Notes: generated from the letters alone by a model not told the origin. DNA of 64,000 nt from Schistosoma mansoni (GCF_000237925.1 NC_031500.1:1922001-1986000), one strand, 5' to 3'. Positions 22,501 to 32,689 are shown, numbered from the stretch's first letter. A program made the numbers and translations.

Positions 22501-23900
22501 CAGTCTCGTGTGGGGTTATTGACTAAAACTGTTGAGGAGTCAGTCAAGATGATTTTATGTGTTACTAGAGAGAAGAGGGTGAGTGTCATTTACTGGTTAG
22601 CCGAAACATAGAGGAATGCTTCATTTTGGAGGATCTAAAATACAAACTCGTCTGGATGTGGTCCTGACACCCTGGAGGCCTGATATCAACTCTCAATGGT
22701 CGGAAATAAGTGGGACAAGATCGGGTTGGATATACTAATAGTCGACATTTTTCCAACTACTCCTTACATTATAGAAAGGTCATATCGCTTTATATCCTGG
22801 TTGGCTCAGGAAAACATCCTACTGATGTCAAACCCTTTTAAATTCTCCAGTAAGACATCACCCTCAAGTTTACTGTCCTAAATCTTGCCTCTCTCTTTCT
22901 CTAACTGCTCGACTTGGAATGACAGAACCTAAAGAGACAAACTTTCCAGTCATTATCACTATGTTGAGTCATAAAGACACATGGATGTGGTCGCTATGTT
23001 AAGATAGCAGATACTATATACTTATCAAGTGCCAATCGTTTTTCAATTTATGTCAACTTTTAATGAAATTAACATTTGAATTTCTTTAAATTTCAAATGA
23101 ATCCAGTATGGTGATGAAACAAATGAAGAGTGGGAAAACAACACCAGGACCGACTGACCGACCAACCGACCTACCTGACAACATACCAGTTGAAAGAGTG
23201 AAGTGAGATATAAGAGTAAGTGCAGAGATCGTAGAGGTTCTATTGAGAATGATTTTGGAAAAAGAATAATAATAAATATAGAATCTCTTTAAATAATTGA
23301 ATCCGTAAATTGATTAAAGCTAGACCACCATTGAAAACCTAGAAGTACTGGACGGCCATTTCGTCCTAGTATAGGACTCCTCTTTCTGGTTAGCGTTTTT
23401 TTTAGCGAGTTGGTTTTCTACAAGATGGGGGAGCTACAGGCGGAAGAATGAACAACAATAATTGGATAGAACTAGGAAGGAAGGCCGAAGACAGAATGGA
23501 TTGGAGAATGCTGATCGGCGGCCTATACTCCATTGGGAGTAAGTATAGTAGGACTCCTCTTTAGCACTGCATATCCACGATCTCACACTCCAGAGACTCG
23601 AACTCAGGACCATCGACCTCGTACATCAACACTTAACCTCTAAACCAATGAACCAAGATCAAACATAATATAAACAAAAGGGTAATATACATAATAACTT
23701 ACTAATTTTGACATATATTTTGCTGGAGGTTGTTTTGGCATTTGACAAAACCGTATTGAATTACGATAATATTTATGTAATTGAAATACTTCACGTACTT
23801 CTTTAGGTAATTTTAATTTTTTACAATGACTTATTATAATAATAAAGAATAATATAATAATAATTATATAATTATATTTAGTATAACGATTATTATTCAT
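16426..23900 (-). CDS. Venom allergen-like (VAL) CAP/SCP-TAPS protein 2, five exons
   Basis: On the minus strand exons 23900-23703, 21641-21502, 20628-20544, 19452-19367 and 16501-16426 join to 585 nt, 194 aa, ending in TAA. Introns are GT-AG, phases 0, 2, 0, 2 as in VAL gene 1. Residues 11-23 are nearly all Ile/Leu/Phe, a signal peptide or membrane anchor. CAP motifs: LHKYYRNS (41-48), QWN (67-69), AQN (102-104), AVASWF (114-119), CMQYKQ (136-141), IGCG (150-153), VCNYSP (164-169), acidic tail ending DDVDDAEY. Cysteines 52, 83, 132, 136, 152, 157, 165 and 186 align with the paralogue; C26 is extra. Of the usual tetrad only H42 remains: Q103, A116 and Q138 occupy the other sites, so it is more degenerate than gene 1. 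It is probably secreted or surface-held at the host interface, as VALs generally are. Introns are heavily loaded with repeats, especially the last (2.9 kb). Confidence 0.88.
17462..17766 (-). repeat. Family B hammerhead SINE, complete 305-bp insertion
   Basis: Both ends are fixed by the 11-bp duplication TATTTACTGTA (17451-17461, 17767-17777). On the minus strand it has a 5' fold-back of about 32 nt around AAGATTCAAACAAACA, the tRNA-like boxes (GTGGCCGAGTGGATAA, GTTCGACTCCCAGAG), the hammerhead, and the end CTATCCATCTTT. Confidence 0.8.
17484..17538 (-). ncRNA. Hammerhead ribozyme candidate, family B
   Basis: Core CTGACGA and GAAAC are intact, the cleavage triplet is GTC, and stem I pairs ATCTA with TAGAT. 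Stem II has one mismatch (GTCA/GGAC). Position 7 C is a tolerated variant. Sm-alpha elements of schistosomes are known to carry hammerheads. Confidence 0.5.
17990..18270 (+). repeat. Family F repeat
   Basis: Starts near GTGGTGAATGAGAATACC and ends near ATCTGTCGATATCAGTAGCA; head-to-head with the copy at 17268-17860. The open frame through it is not a host gene, because diverged copies recur at six other places. Confidence 0.6.
18614..19140 (+). mobile_element. Family G retroposon
   Basis: About 525 bp starting GAGCCCCCAAATACCC and ending in an A-rich AATAAAC-type tail. Same family as 24495-25031, 34749-35282, 47571-48074 and 49785-50120. No complete ORF. It lies in VAL gene 2 intron 4. Confidence 0.65.
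19367..19452 (-). CDS. VAL gene 2, exon 4
   Basis: 86 nt between CATTATAG and GTAAGT; encodes MVKGEETEIGCGVQKC through VCNYSP. One codon shorter than gene 1 exon 4. Confidence 0.88.
19540..19885 (+). repeat. Family A SINE, near full length
   Basis: 5' region, tRNA-like head (GGTCTGGAGGTTAAGCG) and core CTGAAGA (diverged at a key position) with ACGAAAC; the tail is replaced by the flank repeat at 19885-19970. It lies in VAL gene 2 intron 3. Confidence 0.65.
19885..19970 (+). repeat. Short repeat associated with family A flanks
   Basis: Third example of the block at 3185-3310 (TTCGCGCCAAAATCCAAC). Confidence 0.5.
20350..20510 (-). repeat. Family A SINE, 5' region only
   Basis: Reverse strand holds only the 5' region; with the forward copy at 19540-19885 it forms an inverted pair about 450 bp apart. 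Confidence 0.55.
20544..20628 (-). CDS. VAL gene 2, exon 3
   Basis: 85 nt between TTTTTAG and GTAAGT; encodes AVASWFIEYKNYSFDDNTC through CMQYKQ, lacking the usual Glu and His. Confidence 0.88.
20993..21201. repeat. Perfect 37-bp inverted repeat
   Basis: Arms 20993-21029 and 21165-21201 are exact reverse complements (starting CAATTGATTGATCACTGG) with a 135-nt spacer. It is part of the fold-back arrangement of family C, in VAL gene 2 intron 2. Confidence 0.85.
21127..21411 (+). repeat. Family C tRNA-headed SINE with hammerhead-like core
   Basis: The tRNA-like head (GAGTAGCTCAGTGGTAAAG, GGGATCGAATCC) at about 21234-21310 is followed by CTGACGAGTACCAAGTAGC and ACGAAAC at about 21340-21365. The ends are inverted (AGATGGTGGTTGGAGG at 21128, its complement near 21395-21410). 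This third hammerhead-type family differs from A and B in head and stem II. Confidence 0.65.
21502..21641 (-). CDS. VAL gene 2, exon 2
   Basis: 140 nt between ACTTTACAG and GTAAGC; encodes QWNKHLAEKAQLTASRCDYS through VAQNIADSPTIE. Same length and phase as gene 1 exon 2. Confidence 0.9.
21808..22215. repeat. Family B hammerhead SINE, fold-back pair
   Basis: A reversed copy (21808-21985) with core CTGATGA but GAGAC in place of GAAAC meets a forward copy (21986-22215) with an intact core. Confidence 0.7.
22001..22052 (+). ncRNA. Hammerhead ribozyme candidate, family B
   Basis: Stem I ATTCGG pairs with CTGGAT using wobbles; CTGACGA, stem II GTCC/GGAC, GAAAC and GTC are present; stem III is weakened. 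Self-cleavage is inferred. Confidence 0.45.
22215..23290. other. Repeat-poor part of VAL gene 2 intron 1
   Basis: No exon-like block or known repeat was found in this 1.1-kb stretch. Confidence 0.5.
23300..23640 (-). repeat. Family A SINE, interrupted by family D
   Basis: Reversed tail and hammerhead 3' half (23300-23385) continue after the insertion as hammerhead 5' half and tRNA-like head (23550-23640). Confidence 0.65.
23386..23549 (+). mobile_element. Family D element, 164 bp, inserted in a family A SINE
   Basis: Head CTGGTTAGCG, very short interior, tail to GGGAGTAAG. The 13-bp duplication AGGACTCCTCTTT (23373-23385, 23550-23562) marks both ends exactly. Confidence 0.75.
23703..23900 (-). 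CDS. VAL gene 2, exon 1
   Basis: 66 codons, ending phase 0 at donor GTAAGT. The run of Ile codons (ATA/ATT repeats) in the signal segment suggests microsatellite-like drift; the true start may lie elsewhere if the signal is shorter, but no other in-frame ATG follows before LHKYYRNS. Confidence 0.85.
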
Positions 23901-23904
23901 TATA

Positions 23905-24290
23905 ATAATAATAATAATAATTAGGGGCTATGGATACTAAAAAATAGTTGCCATGCACTATGATATTTATACTTAAACTGAGGTGTTATAATTGATTGAA
24001 TTAAGTAGTATCTATGACATTTTGTCATTATTATTATTATTATATAATGTATGATATAAGCTTAGAAACGAGAGAAGAAAGCCAATAAAAATTTTTTTTG
24101 CTTTTTTGATTAGAAAGGAGGGGGGGGTGAGGAGATTACTATTATTATTATTACATAATATAAGATATAAGCTTAGATATAATTAATAATAAATGACAAA
24201 TGATTGATTTGTCAGAAATATAATAAAAGAATCTAAAAAAGAAAGCTAATACAAAGAAATTTTTTTGTTTTTTAATTAGAAACGAGGGGG
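23905..24290. repeat. Low-complexity AT region upstream of VAL gene 2
   Basis: ATT/TAA runs, and two similar blocks (about 24060-24160 and 24180-24300), each with a T-run and GGGGGG, look like a local duplication. Confidence 0.55.
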
Positions 24291-24299
24291 GGTTGTGAG

Positions 24300-24485
24300 G
24301 AGATTATTGTGATTGAATAGTTGAATACATGAGTTGATTAATAGATAGACTGTCATGGAAAGTATTGAATAGTTGGTAGTGTTCTAGTATAGGACTACTC
24401 TTTAGAAGTATGTGTCCATGATCTCATACACCTAAATTGGACCTAGGACCTTCAGTCTTGTACGCCAATGTTTACCGTCTAAACT
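24300..24485 (-). repeat. Family A SINE, old
   Basis: Reversed tail, eroded hammerhead (AGTATAGGACTACTC) and head; strongly diverged. Confidence 0.5.
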
Positions 24486-24494
24486 ATAGAACGG

Positions 24495-25031
24495 GCATCT
24501 ATTTATTATTTTATGATTCAAACACATAAATATTGGTACAAGAAAGCACCAGATATATATGTGCCACACAAATTTCATTTGATTTGTGTGAGGGCTGTGA
24601 TACTGCCCAGATGCCCAAACTGAAGCAGATGGTTTTCTTAGGAGGCCACACCCGGAGCGTTCGACCTAAAGGTCTGATCCACAAGACCGTGGAGCATCGT
24701 AAGGAGATGCATTCCCATGGTAGCCGGTGACCAACGATTGATTCATACGCCATTTGTTCCCTCAGGATACCGGAGCCAGCCCATGTGCACCATTGATTTG
24801 GAATCAGGGCTTTCTAACTTCCCTTGGTGGATTTTCCGTGTCCACCAACCCGGTTGTACAGCCGGACATTCGTTTTTTGTCCTCTCAGTTTCATAATCAA
24901 CAGTAGTGTCCGAGAACGTAGTTAGTAGAACTTCTCTGACAGAGGCTGTATACGCGTGGCCATGTGAGAGCATTTGGAGAGGGAGAGCGGACTCTCCCCA
25001 CTCTCGCCGTACCAGGGCATTTCGGCGCACC
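24495..25031 (-). mobile_element. Family G retroposon, full length
   Basis: Reverse strand runs from near GGTGCGCCGAAATGCCC to the tail AATAAATAG. Frames through it are not conserved between copies, so I do not call a gene. Confidence 0.65.
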
Positions 25032-25039
25032 TATTGACG

Positions 25040-25225
25040 TTAATGTATAATTTCAACCAATCCACGAAGTTGTGCGAGAGACTGAAAATCCTGGGTTCGA
25101 ATCTCGCGAGCGTTATTATGGATGAGTATTGCTGAGAAGTCCTATACTAGGACGAAACTGTCGATCAATACTTCCAGGTTTTCTATAGTGAATCTAATTT
25201 TAATTGACCTATGAATCCAACTATT
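25040..25225 (+). repeat. Family A SINE
   Basis: B-box-like GGGTTCGAATCTCGCG, core TGCTGAGAAGTCC, GGACGAAAC, diverged tail. Confidence 0.6.
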
Positions 25226-25509
25226 AAAAAAATTTTTCAATAACCTGAGAAAATCTTTTCATGACTCATTTACAAGACGATCATTCTTTCGTTTATATTG
25301 GTTAATCAGCACTTCAGTGATCATCATAATAACTGAGTGATTTAAAAGTTATTATTCAATCAATCAGAAAACAATCTGTACAATTTAATAGACACTATTA
25401 GATTTTAGACGTTTTAGACAGTTCATCAGTTATTTAAAGCCTATCAATAGTTTTCAGATATTGACTTTACAGGAATATTCTTACATAACATTACTAATTT
25501 ATCTACTTT

Positions 25510-25890
25510 AGAAGTTTCTGTTGTGAGGTAGTAGTTAGAGATAGTCTACAGAAAATCTGGGACTCCCTTTTTGCGCTGTTTGGCTCTGGTCACCAAAATA
25601 TACCCATAATCTTGAGTGGAATGGTTGTCTCTGGTGAATTCTACCCCTATGTCACTTAACATCACAGTCAGAGATTGTACTGCTAAGCTATTCAGGCCGA
25701 GATCGACTTCCTATAGGACTGAGATATATATTTTCAACTGATTAATCATTGACAGACATAAAGTTAACCACTACTCAGCGACGTCTCTGCCTATATGACC
25801 CAGATATGAGATTGAATCTGCCAAAGTGAATCACTTCTTTCAAGACTACAGGTACAGATTACTAGCGAGTGCCAAACAACACGAAATCTA
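25510..25890. repeat. Family C SINE, fold-back, diverged
   Basis: A reversed half (25510-25720) meets a forward half (25725-25890) ending with a hammerhead-like GCGAGTGCC and ACACGAAA. Confidence 0.5.
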
Positions 25891-25894
25891 GGTG

Positions 25895-26770
25895 TTTTAT
25901 CCGGATGAAGAGTAAATGAATGGTAACTTCTAGGAATCGTTTGTGGACTGTTAATACATATATTGTTACTGGATAATTATTAAGTAACTAGATTCGCTAT
26001 ATGTATATTTGTATTCCTTTTATCATAAACCTTTCATTCAACCTATTGGCTACTATTATCCCATTTACCATTTTTAATTTATTCCCGATTTATTAGCTAC
26101 ATTCTTCTATGGTCAGTCACTTTTGGTTTGATTCTATATAATTGTAATTTTTCATTTTATAGTGTTCGGACGTTTGATCCCCAGAACTTACTTGGGAAAG
26201 GTCCTAATTTTGTAGTTTTATTCGGGAAATTTGAATTTCATGTTTTCACGCCAAGGAACGTTTAGTTGACATTCATCTTACATTTTTCACTCGAAATTCC
26301 TTGACTGTTATTGGTTGACGGGTCAGTTTAGTACGCTATTTTGTGGCTCTCCCAAGGGCATTTCTATCATTGTATAAATAAGCTTGATTTTTGTGCTTAG
26401 TGACTTCGTATTTTGTGGGTGCTTGTAGAATACATTCTCTACGCTTCATTAAGACTTCTTGATCTAGTTAGCATGGCCGAGGACAACGTATTAGAATTAG
26501 CCTATCGTGTCACTGTGTTATTAACCTTCGTTCCATTTACCGAGTAATATGAACTCGTAATAGCATCAAGCATATCATATAGTATATCTAAAATATACGA
26601 TTCCTACAAGTGGAGTCTGAGATTACACTCTGAACTCAACGGGTGAAGCTAGCCAAGAAGAACCAACATGCTAGTGATGTTTTGACGTGTCATTGGTTTA
26701 GCACAAGAACAAGGTTGTTCTGTTTGATGATTTTGTCACATGATAATTAATAAGGCTAAAAGTTATGACA
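25895..26770 (+). mobile_element. Fossil LTR (TGTTATA family) carrying a second LTR-like insert
   Basis: The left part matches the LTR at 5892-6467; the matching resumes near 26615 (CTGAGATTACACTCTGAACT) and ends AAAGTTATGACA. Between (about 26163-26608) is a different block starting TGTTCGGACG with a TATAAATAAGC box, possibly another solo LTR. Old and diverged. Confidence 0.5.
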
Positions 26771-26997
26771 GAAGATTATCATATTGAAGAAACTATGGAA
26801 ACTAATTTACATTCACGTTTATTATAGGATTATTTACATTAAATTACTGTTTACAACCATCCAGGTACATAATAAAAGTGATGATATATTTATTCTATAC
26901 CGAAGAGTTGGAAATTTAGTTTTCTTTCTATTCATATGAATATTAAAAATATATTATTATTGTTACTGTTATTATTACTAGTAGTATTATTATTATC

Positions 26998-26999
26998 AT

Positions 27000-27082
<83 letters not shown>
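26998..27082 (+). repeat. (TAG)n microsatellite
   Basis: About 85 bp of near-perfect TAG repeats, preceded by mixed ATT/ATC runs from 26945. Confidence 0.9.
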
Positions 27083-27083
<1 letters not shown>

Positions 27084-27299
27084 GAAATCAACGCAAAGCT
27101 CAATCTACTTAAAATTATCAAGTCAAACCATGGAATGATACCATTCAGTTACACCATGATAACTCTTCCTTTAGTATAATTACACATAGGTGTACATTAT
27201 TCGACACAATGCACAATGAAATCATTGTTTCCATACTATTTGTTTTATATTCTTTTGTGAAACAAGTGTTTTTTTCTAACAATAATATCATTGTATATA

Positions 27300-27660
27300 G
27301 CTGAAATCATGAGTCAATTGAAGCTAGACCACTATAGAAAACCTGAAAACACTAGACGGCCGTTTTGTCCTATTGTGGAACTCCTCAGTAGTGCGCATCC
27401 ACAATCCTGCCTCGCGAGATTCCAACCCAAGACCTATCAGTCTCGCACGCGTGCGCTTAATCTCTAGACCATTGAGCTGACCAGTATCCAATGGTGTTAA
27501 TGTCTAACTTCAACCAATCCACGAAATTGAGCAACCATTCACCAACGTCTTCAGTGAGTTGATATCTCTCAACAGACCTGGTTGAACTCCACTGGTTACT
27601 ACTTTTCACTAGAACTCCAGGAAACACCTCATGGATCCAGTCACTAGTGAGCATATGATC
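27300..27660 (-). repeat. Family A SINE, near full length
   Basis: Reversed hammerhead, tRNA-like head and full 5' region to GTCACTAGTGAGCATATGATC, directly abutting the next unit's tail at 27667. The core has AAAA in place of GAAA. Confidence 0.7.
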
Positions 27661-27820
27661 ATTATCAGAAGGGGTTTTGTGGAGGTTTTAGTAATTTTAT
27701 ACAGTTGAGATCATGAGCACTGTTGAGGAGTCTCACAATAGGACGAAACGGCCGTCCAATGCTTCCAGGCTCTCCATGGTGGTATAGCTTCAATAGAATC
27801 ATGATCTCAACTATATGAAA
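27661..27820. repeat. Family A fold-back copy
   Basis: A reversed tail (27667-27718) flips into a forward hammerhead (TTGAGGAGTCTC, GGACGAAACGGCCGTCC) and forward tail. Confidence 0.65.
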
Positions 27821-27894
27821 TGACACTAAACCAATTATTTTTGTCAAGTTCAATACATAAATTGCTTTAGAGAATATAAAAGTTATAATCTTCA

Positions 27895-28350
27895 ATACGG
27901 ACGTCAAGGCAGTTCCACTGTATGGGGATGAAACATGGAGAACTACAACAATCATCATCAAAAGTGTACAAGTATTTATAAACAATTGTCTATGTAAGAT
28001 ATTCAGTGTCCGTTGGACGGATGCCATCAGCAACAACCTATTGTGGGAGAAAACAAACCAGGTCCCACGTGATGAAAAAATTAGGGAAAGATATTGGAAG
28101 TGGAAAGGATATACATTGAGGAAATCATCAAACTGCATCACGAGGCAGTCGCTAACTTGGAATCGTGAAGGGATACGGGCAAGAGGAATGCCAATGAACA
28201 CACTGAGTCGGGAAATGGTAGCAGGCATGGAAAGGATGAATAGGAAGTGGAAATAACTGGAAAGAATTGCCCATAATAGAGTTGGATGAAGAATGGTGGT
28301 GGTCGGCCTATACTCCTCGGTGATGGGTAACAGGTGTAAGTAAGCAAGTA
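27895..28350 (+). mobile_element. LINE C-terminal fragment (family D tail source)
   Basis: Frames read [55 protein letters not shown] and end in a (TAAG)n-type tail. This is the region after the RT domain of a LINE ORF2. It is 5'-truncated with in-frame stops late in the fragment. Confidence 0.7.
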
Positions 28351-28639
28351 AGGATTTAAGACATATTGTGAGTGAAACGCTGGTCATCAGTGGCAATAAA
28401 TAATCGTTTGACTATACCACAGATTGACTAAAATTGAATATGTATATCGTTGAATGGCAATACAATCATCTTGCTTATAATTATCTATTATCTCACCGTC
28501 AATTATCTCTTATTCACATCTTATTGATGGATATAATAGTCGCTCCATTTCTATCAGACTTATTGAACTTACTCTGGTCTGTGATTAATATTAACTGTCT
28601 ATCCCTATTTTCGTTACTTCAAGTATAGGCTTTTGATAT

Positions 28640-29280
28640 ATCTAGAGCTTTGATTCTTGCTATGCCGCGTACTACTAGACTACTTGAACGATCGAACCCG
28701 CAACATCGCAAGAGAGAAGACAGAAGACTAGTAAGTAGGAATTTTATTCCCCAAAACAGTGTCAAATATGGTACAAAAATCTCATGTATTTATAGTTTTT
28801 TGGCTGAAAGTAAATCATCATTTCGAACAGCAAATAAGCATATAGGGCGTCATTCTTATCCATCCAATGAGGAAGCTACATGTCGACATTCTAGAATGTT
28901 CTCTTAGTGGTGATTGGATGGAATGTCTTCGGTTCTTTCTGGGCTTCTTCAGGCTTCCTTGAGTTTGCCAACGAGCCATCCTTACAGCTTTATATGATAT
29001 GTAGGTGACAAGAAGATGAAGTATATATATTCAATAAAGAGTAACCAAGACAAATTCCTGAATTGACTTGTGATAGTTTTGCTAATTGTGAACGGTCTAT
29101 TCGCTCTTCTAACAACTTCTAATAACCCGACACAGCAACTTAAACATATGAGTAAAGGCATGAATTGCAAAAATGGATTTGCTCCAAGATTAAATTATGT
29201 ACAGAAAACCGTCCGTGTTTATACTAAATAATGTGACCTTGGTCATCTAGAAAGTTCTGAAACCACGTGAATACAGCAGT
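28640..29280. repeat. Family H fragments, unclassified
   Basis: Blocks at 28735-28990 and 29120-29270 (ACACAGCAACTTAAACAT) resemble 36015-36310. They may belong to an old LTR-type element, but no ends are clear. No exon supported. Confidence 0.3.
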
Positions 29281-29735
29281 AAGAAAATATTTATCCGATA
29301 GAAAGCATGATGCCTGATCTGTAATCCTTCTAGATGTTTCATAATAGCTTTTATTCAATCCTGAATGGATCAAATATTTCCAAGATCCTCTTGGGTCCCT
29401 AGTGACATTTCTGAAGAATATTTTGGAACTCATTTACAATTTAGAGTACAATTGAGCTTGTGGTGGATCCCAGAGAAAGAGATTAGTCAATATATAACAA
29501 TACGCAAATTTACTAATAATATGCCAAAAGAATTAACACTACAAACATAAGCGTATGTCTATGAGTAAAGCAAAAGGTAACAAATTACAGTTAAATTATA
29601 AAAAGGTATATTGAACAACAAAATGGTAACAGTGTTATGAAATGAATGTTACTTGTAAGCTGCTTTCTTAGATAACAACCACAAATAAGTTTACTTGGTT
29701 AAAAAAGGTTCCTCTGCACGTGATGGCACCAACAT
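29280..29735. other. Intergenic, nothing recognised
   Basis: No exon, RNA gene or repeat supported. Confidence 0.4.
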
Positions 29736-29737
29736 CA

Positions 29738-29790
29738 GGTTTTCCATGGTGGTCTAGCTTCAATTGACTCACGCTTTCAACTATGAAAAT
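29738..29790 (+). repeat. Family A tail fragment
   Basis: About 50 bp matching AGGTTTTCCATGGTGG and CAACTATGAAAAT of the tail. Confidence 0.6.
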
Positions 29791-30260
29791 GAAGAAAATT
29801 AAATCCAATAGTATTATTCAGTAATGATCCGGGTCAAAGCTCCAACGTAGTATGGAAAGGCTTAAAAGAATGTTATAATACTATTATGATCTTCAATCAA
29901 AGGCCATGGCCATTAAAGCAGAAGAATAGACGGCGGATACAACGTTGATATTTTAAGAATCGCAGTAGTGTAGTGTATGTTAGATATAACCATTGATACA
30001 CCATTGATATACCATTGATACTGAGAAACAATAGATATTGAATATAGATGGGGTTACATATACAATGTGAAAAATAGGAAGAACAGCATGTCATCTTTCT
30101 TTTGTTGTTACAAAACGTTACTGAATATACATGTCACAATAAGCTTCATTCTCATAGACTTTAGGATCGTCAATATCATATTTACAGTTCTAGTAGAATA
30201 TCTGTAGTAATGACATTGAATGATTCAAAATAGATCTATCTAATAATAATAAACAAACAT
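29791..30260. other. Intergenic, nothing recognised
   Basis: AT-rich; a threefold ATTGATAC-type repeat lies at about 29990-30020. Confidence 0.4.
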
Positions 30261-30262
30261 TA

Positions 30263-30745
30263 TAAGCAAAGATGAATAGTGGCTAGCAGTAGAATCCAGT
30301 TTGATGCGCGTTTCATCCTATTTTGGGACCCGTCAGTTGGATGTACCTGCATCTCACAGTTGATGTTCACTCTGGGACTCGAACCCAGTACATTTCGCTT
30401 AAAACGCCATCATGTTATCCATTCAGCTATTGAGTCCTGATAGCCACCTGCTTGTGTAATGGGGTGAATTTTAAATTCATTTAGTTTTGTTTGTTTAAAT
30501 CTTTTCATTGATGTTCAGGTCTCTGAGATGCAAGTACATTCAGCTGACGAGTACTAAAATAGGACGAAACGTGCATCAAACTGGATTCCATTGCTAGCCA
30601 CCTTCTATTTTTGCTTATAATGCTTGTGAATTAAGGCTATATCGAGGTAATACGCACAGTATGCACATATGCCAATTAGAGACTGATTAGTTGCTGTCCT
30701 AAACATCAATGGGAACATTCAAATAAACAATACTAAGTGAATAAT
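30263..30745. repeat. Family B hammerhead SINE, fold-back pair
   Basis: A reversed copy (30263-30525) abuts a forward copy (30526-30745) with core CTGACGA and GACGAAAC at about 30548-30590. Confidence 0.7.
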
Positions 30746-31011
30746 AAACAAAGATACAAAAGTAAGTTTGACTCTCCCTCTCTTTCTCTCTCTCGTTTTT
30801 TCTTTGTTTTGTTTTTTGATCTTATCAAATTTAAACGTTTTGATGTTTTTATTTCTTTGTCTAAAATTATGTTCAATGAGATAAAACTTTTTTTTTAAAA
30901 AGCCTACATTTCAATGACTCCATTATATTTGAAGAAAGAAGCGAATCCATTCAACTCATTGTGAGGTCATTGTATACATATATATATGATATTGGACCAT
31001 TTGATCATTAC

Positions 31012-31260
31012 CTCTTGAAGTCAGTCACTAGTGAGGATACGATGATTATTATCAGAATGGGGGTTTTGTGGAGATTTTTAGTAATTTTATAGGTGAACTC
31101 ATGAATCAATTGAAGCTAGACCACGATGGATTGTGGATGTTCACTGTTGAAAAGTCCCACAATAGGAGAAAAGGTCATCCAGTACTTCCAGGTTTTTCAT
31201 AATGGTCTAGCTTCAATTGACTCATAATCTCAACTATTGAAATTACTATAATATCCACGA
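31012..31260. repeat. Family A fold-back copy
   Basis: The 5' region end of one unit, a reversed tail, then at about 31130 a flip into forward hammerhead (TTGAAAAGTCCC) and tail. Confidence 0.6.
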
Positions 31261-31309
31261 CACTCCCTTCTCATATTGGCCAATATTAGTTTAAAATTCT
31301 CCTCAACAA

Positions 31310-31545
31310 AACAAGGTTAGACATTAACACCGTTGAATGCCGACCGGCTCAGTGGTCTAGAGGTTAAGTGGTCTGGCTCGAGACTGGTAGATCCTGGGTT
31401 CGAATCTCGTGAGGCGGGATCGTGGATGCGCACTGCTGAGGAGTCCCACAATAGGAGAAAACGGTCATCCAGTGCTTCCAAGTTTTTCCATGGTGGTCTA
31501 GCTTCAATCAACTCACAATCTCAACTATATCAAAATTAGTATAAT
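31310..31545 (+). repeat. Family A SINE
   Basis: tRNA-like head with GGCTCAGTGGTCTAGAGG and GGGTTCGAATCTCG, core GCTGAGGAGTCCC, AGGAGAAAAC and tail. Confidence 0.7.
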
Positions 31546-31798
31546 ATCGACAAACCCCCCCTCCTCTGATATTAACCAAAGTTAATTTAAAATTTCCTTT
31601 AATAAAACAAGATTTATTTATCTCATTTATTTTTATTTGTTTGCTTAATTTAAGAAAAAAGAAAAGTGGATGAAAGAAAAAAAGAAAGAAAAGAAAAGAA
31701 AAAAGAAGAAAAACGATAAATATCAAAGTAACATTTGTTTTGTTTTGTTGATAAATTAAAGGCGTTAATTTAAAATCATAAATAAATAAATTATAGTT

Positions 31799-32348
31799 GA
31801 AAGCGTGAATCAATTGAAGCTAGACCATCAGGGAAAACTTGAAAGCAGTGGACGACCGTTTCGTTTTACTGTGTGACTCATCAGCAGTTCACATCCACGA
31901 TCCCGCCTCACGAGATTCCAACCCAGAACCTATCAGTCTCGTGTCAGAGCACTTAACCGTTAGACCACTAAGCTGGCCGGCATCCAACGGTGTCAATATC
32001 TAACTTCAACCGATTCATGAAATTGAGCGACACACCCACCATTGTCTTCAGTGAGTTACTATCTCATAACAGATCCAGTTGAACTCCACTGGTTATTGCT
32101 TTTCATTAAAACTCCAGGAAATACCCCTTGAAGCCAGTCACTAATGAGGATACGATGATTATTATCAGAAAGGGGGGGTTTTGTGGAGATTTTATTAATT
32201 TTACAATTGAATTCATGAATCAATTGAAGCTAGACCACTATAGAAAACCTGGAAGCGTTAGACGACCGTTTCATCCTATTGTGGGACTCCTCAGCAATGA
32301 ACAATTTTGAAAATACTAAATCTCCACAAAAAACCCCTTCTGATAAAG
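31799..32348. repeat. Family A composite unit with 13-bp target duplication
   Basis: Two reversed hammerheads in tandem, about 407 bp apart, then a forward tail ending CCCCTTCTGATAAAG. ATAAATTATAGTT flanks both sides (31786-31798, 32349-32361), so tandem plus fold-back behaves as one insertion. Confidence 0.7.
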
Positions 32349-32395
32349 ATAAATTATAGTTTATCATTGCTTGTTTATTTATGTCAAAATGAAAC

Positions 32396-32530
32396 TTGTT
32401 TGTTTGTTTGTTTCCCTTTGTGTGTTTGTGTGTTTGTTTGTTTGTCTGTTTCTCTTTGAGTGTTTGTTTGTTTGTTTGTCTGTTTCTCTTTGCGTGTTTG
32501 TGTGTTTGTTTGTTTGTTTGTTTCTCTTTG
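32396..32530 (+). repeat. (TTTG)n microsatellite
   Basis: TTTG repeats with GTTTCTCTTTG breaks, period about 60 bp. The open frame across it is not a gene. Confidence 0.85.
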
Positions 32531-32689
32531 TTTTCTACTTTAATTGAATGTTTTAATTACAGATTATCATTATTAATATGAGTAAAAGTAAACATGATGT
32601 AATTAGTTGAATTGATTGATTCATTTTATGGAGGTTGACTTTATTTTCTTTTTTTTTGTTTGTTTGTTTACAAAATCAACAATTAAAAA

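Noticed and set aside
27665-28396. 243-aa reverse open frame as a gene
   Set aside because: Antisense of the LINE tail at 27895-28350 plus part of a family A SINE.
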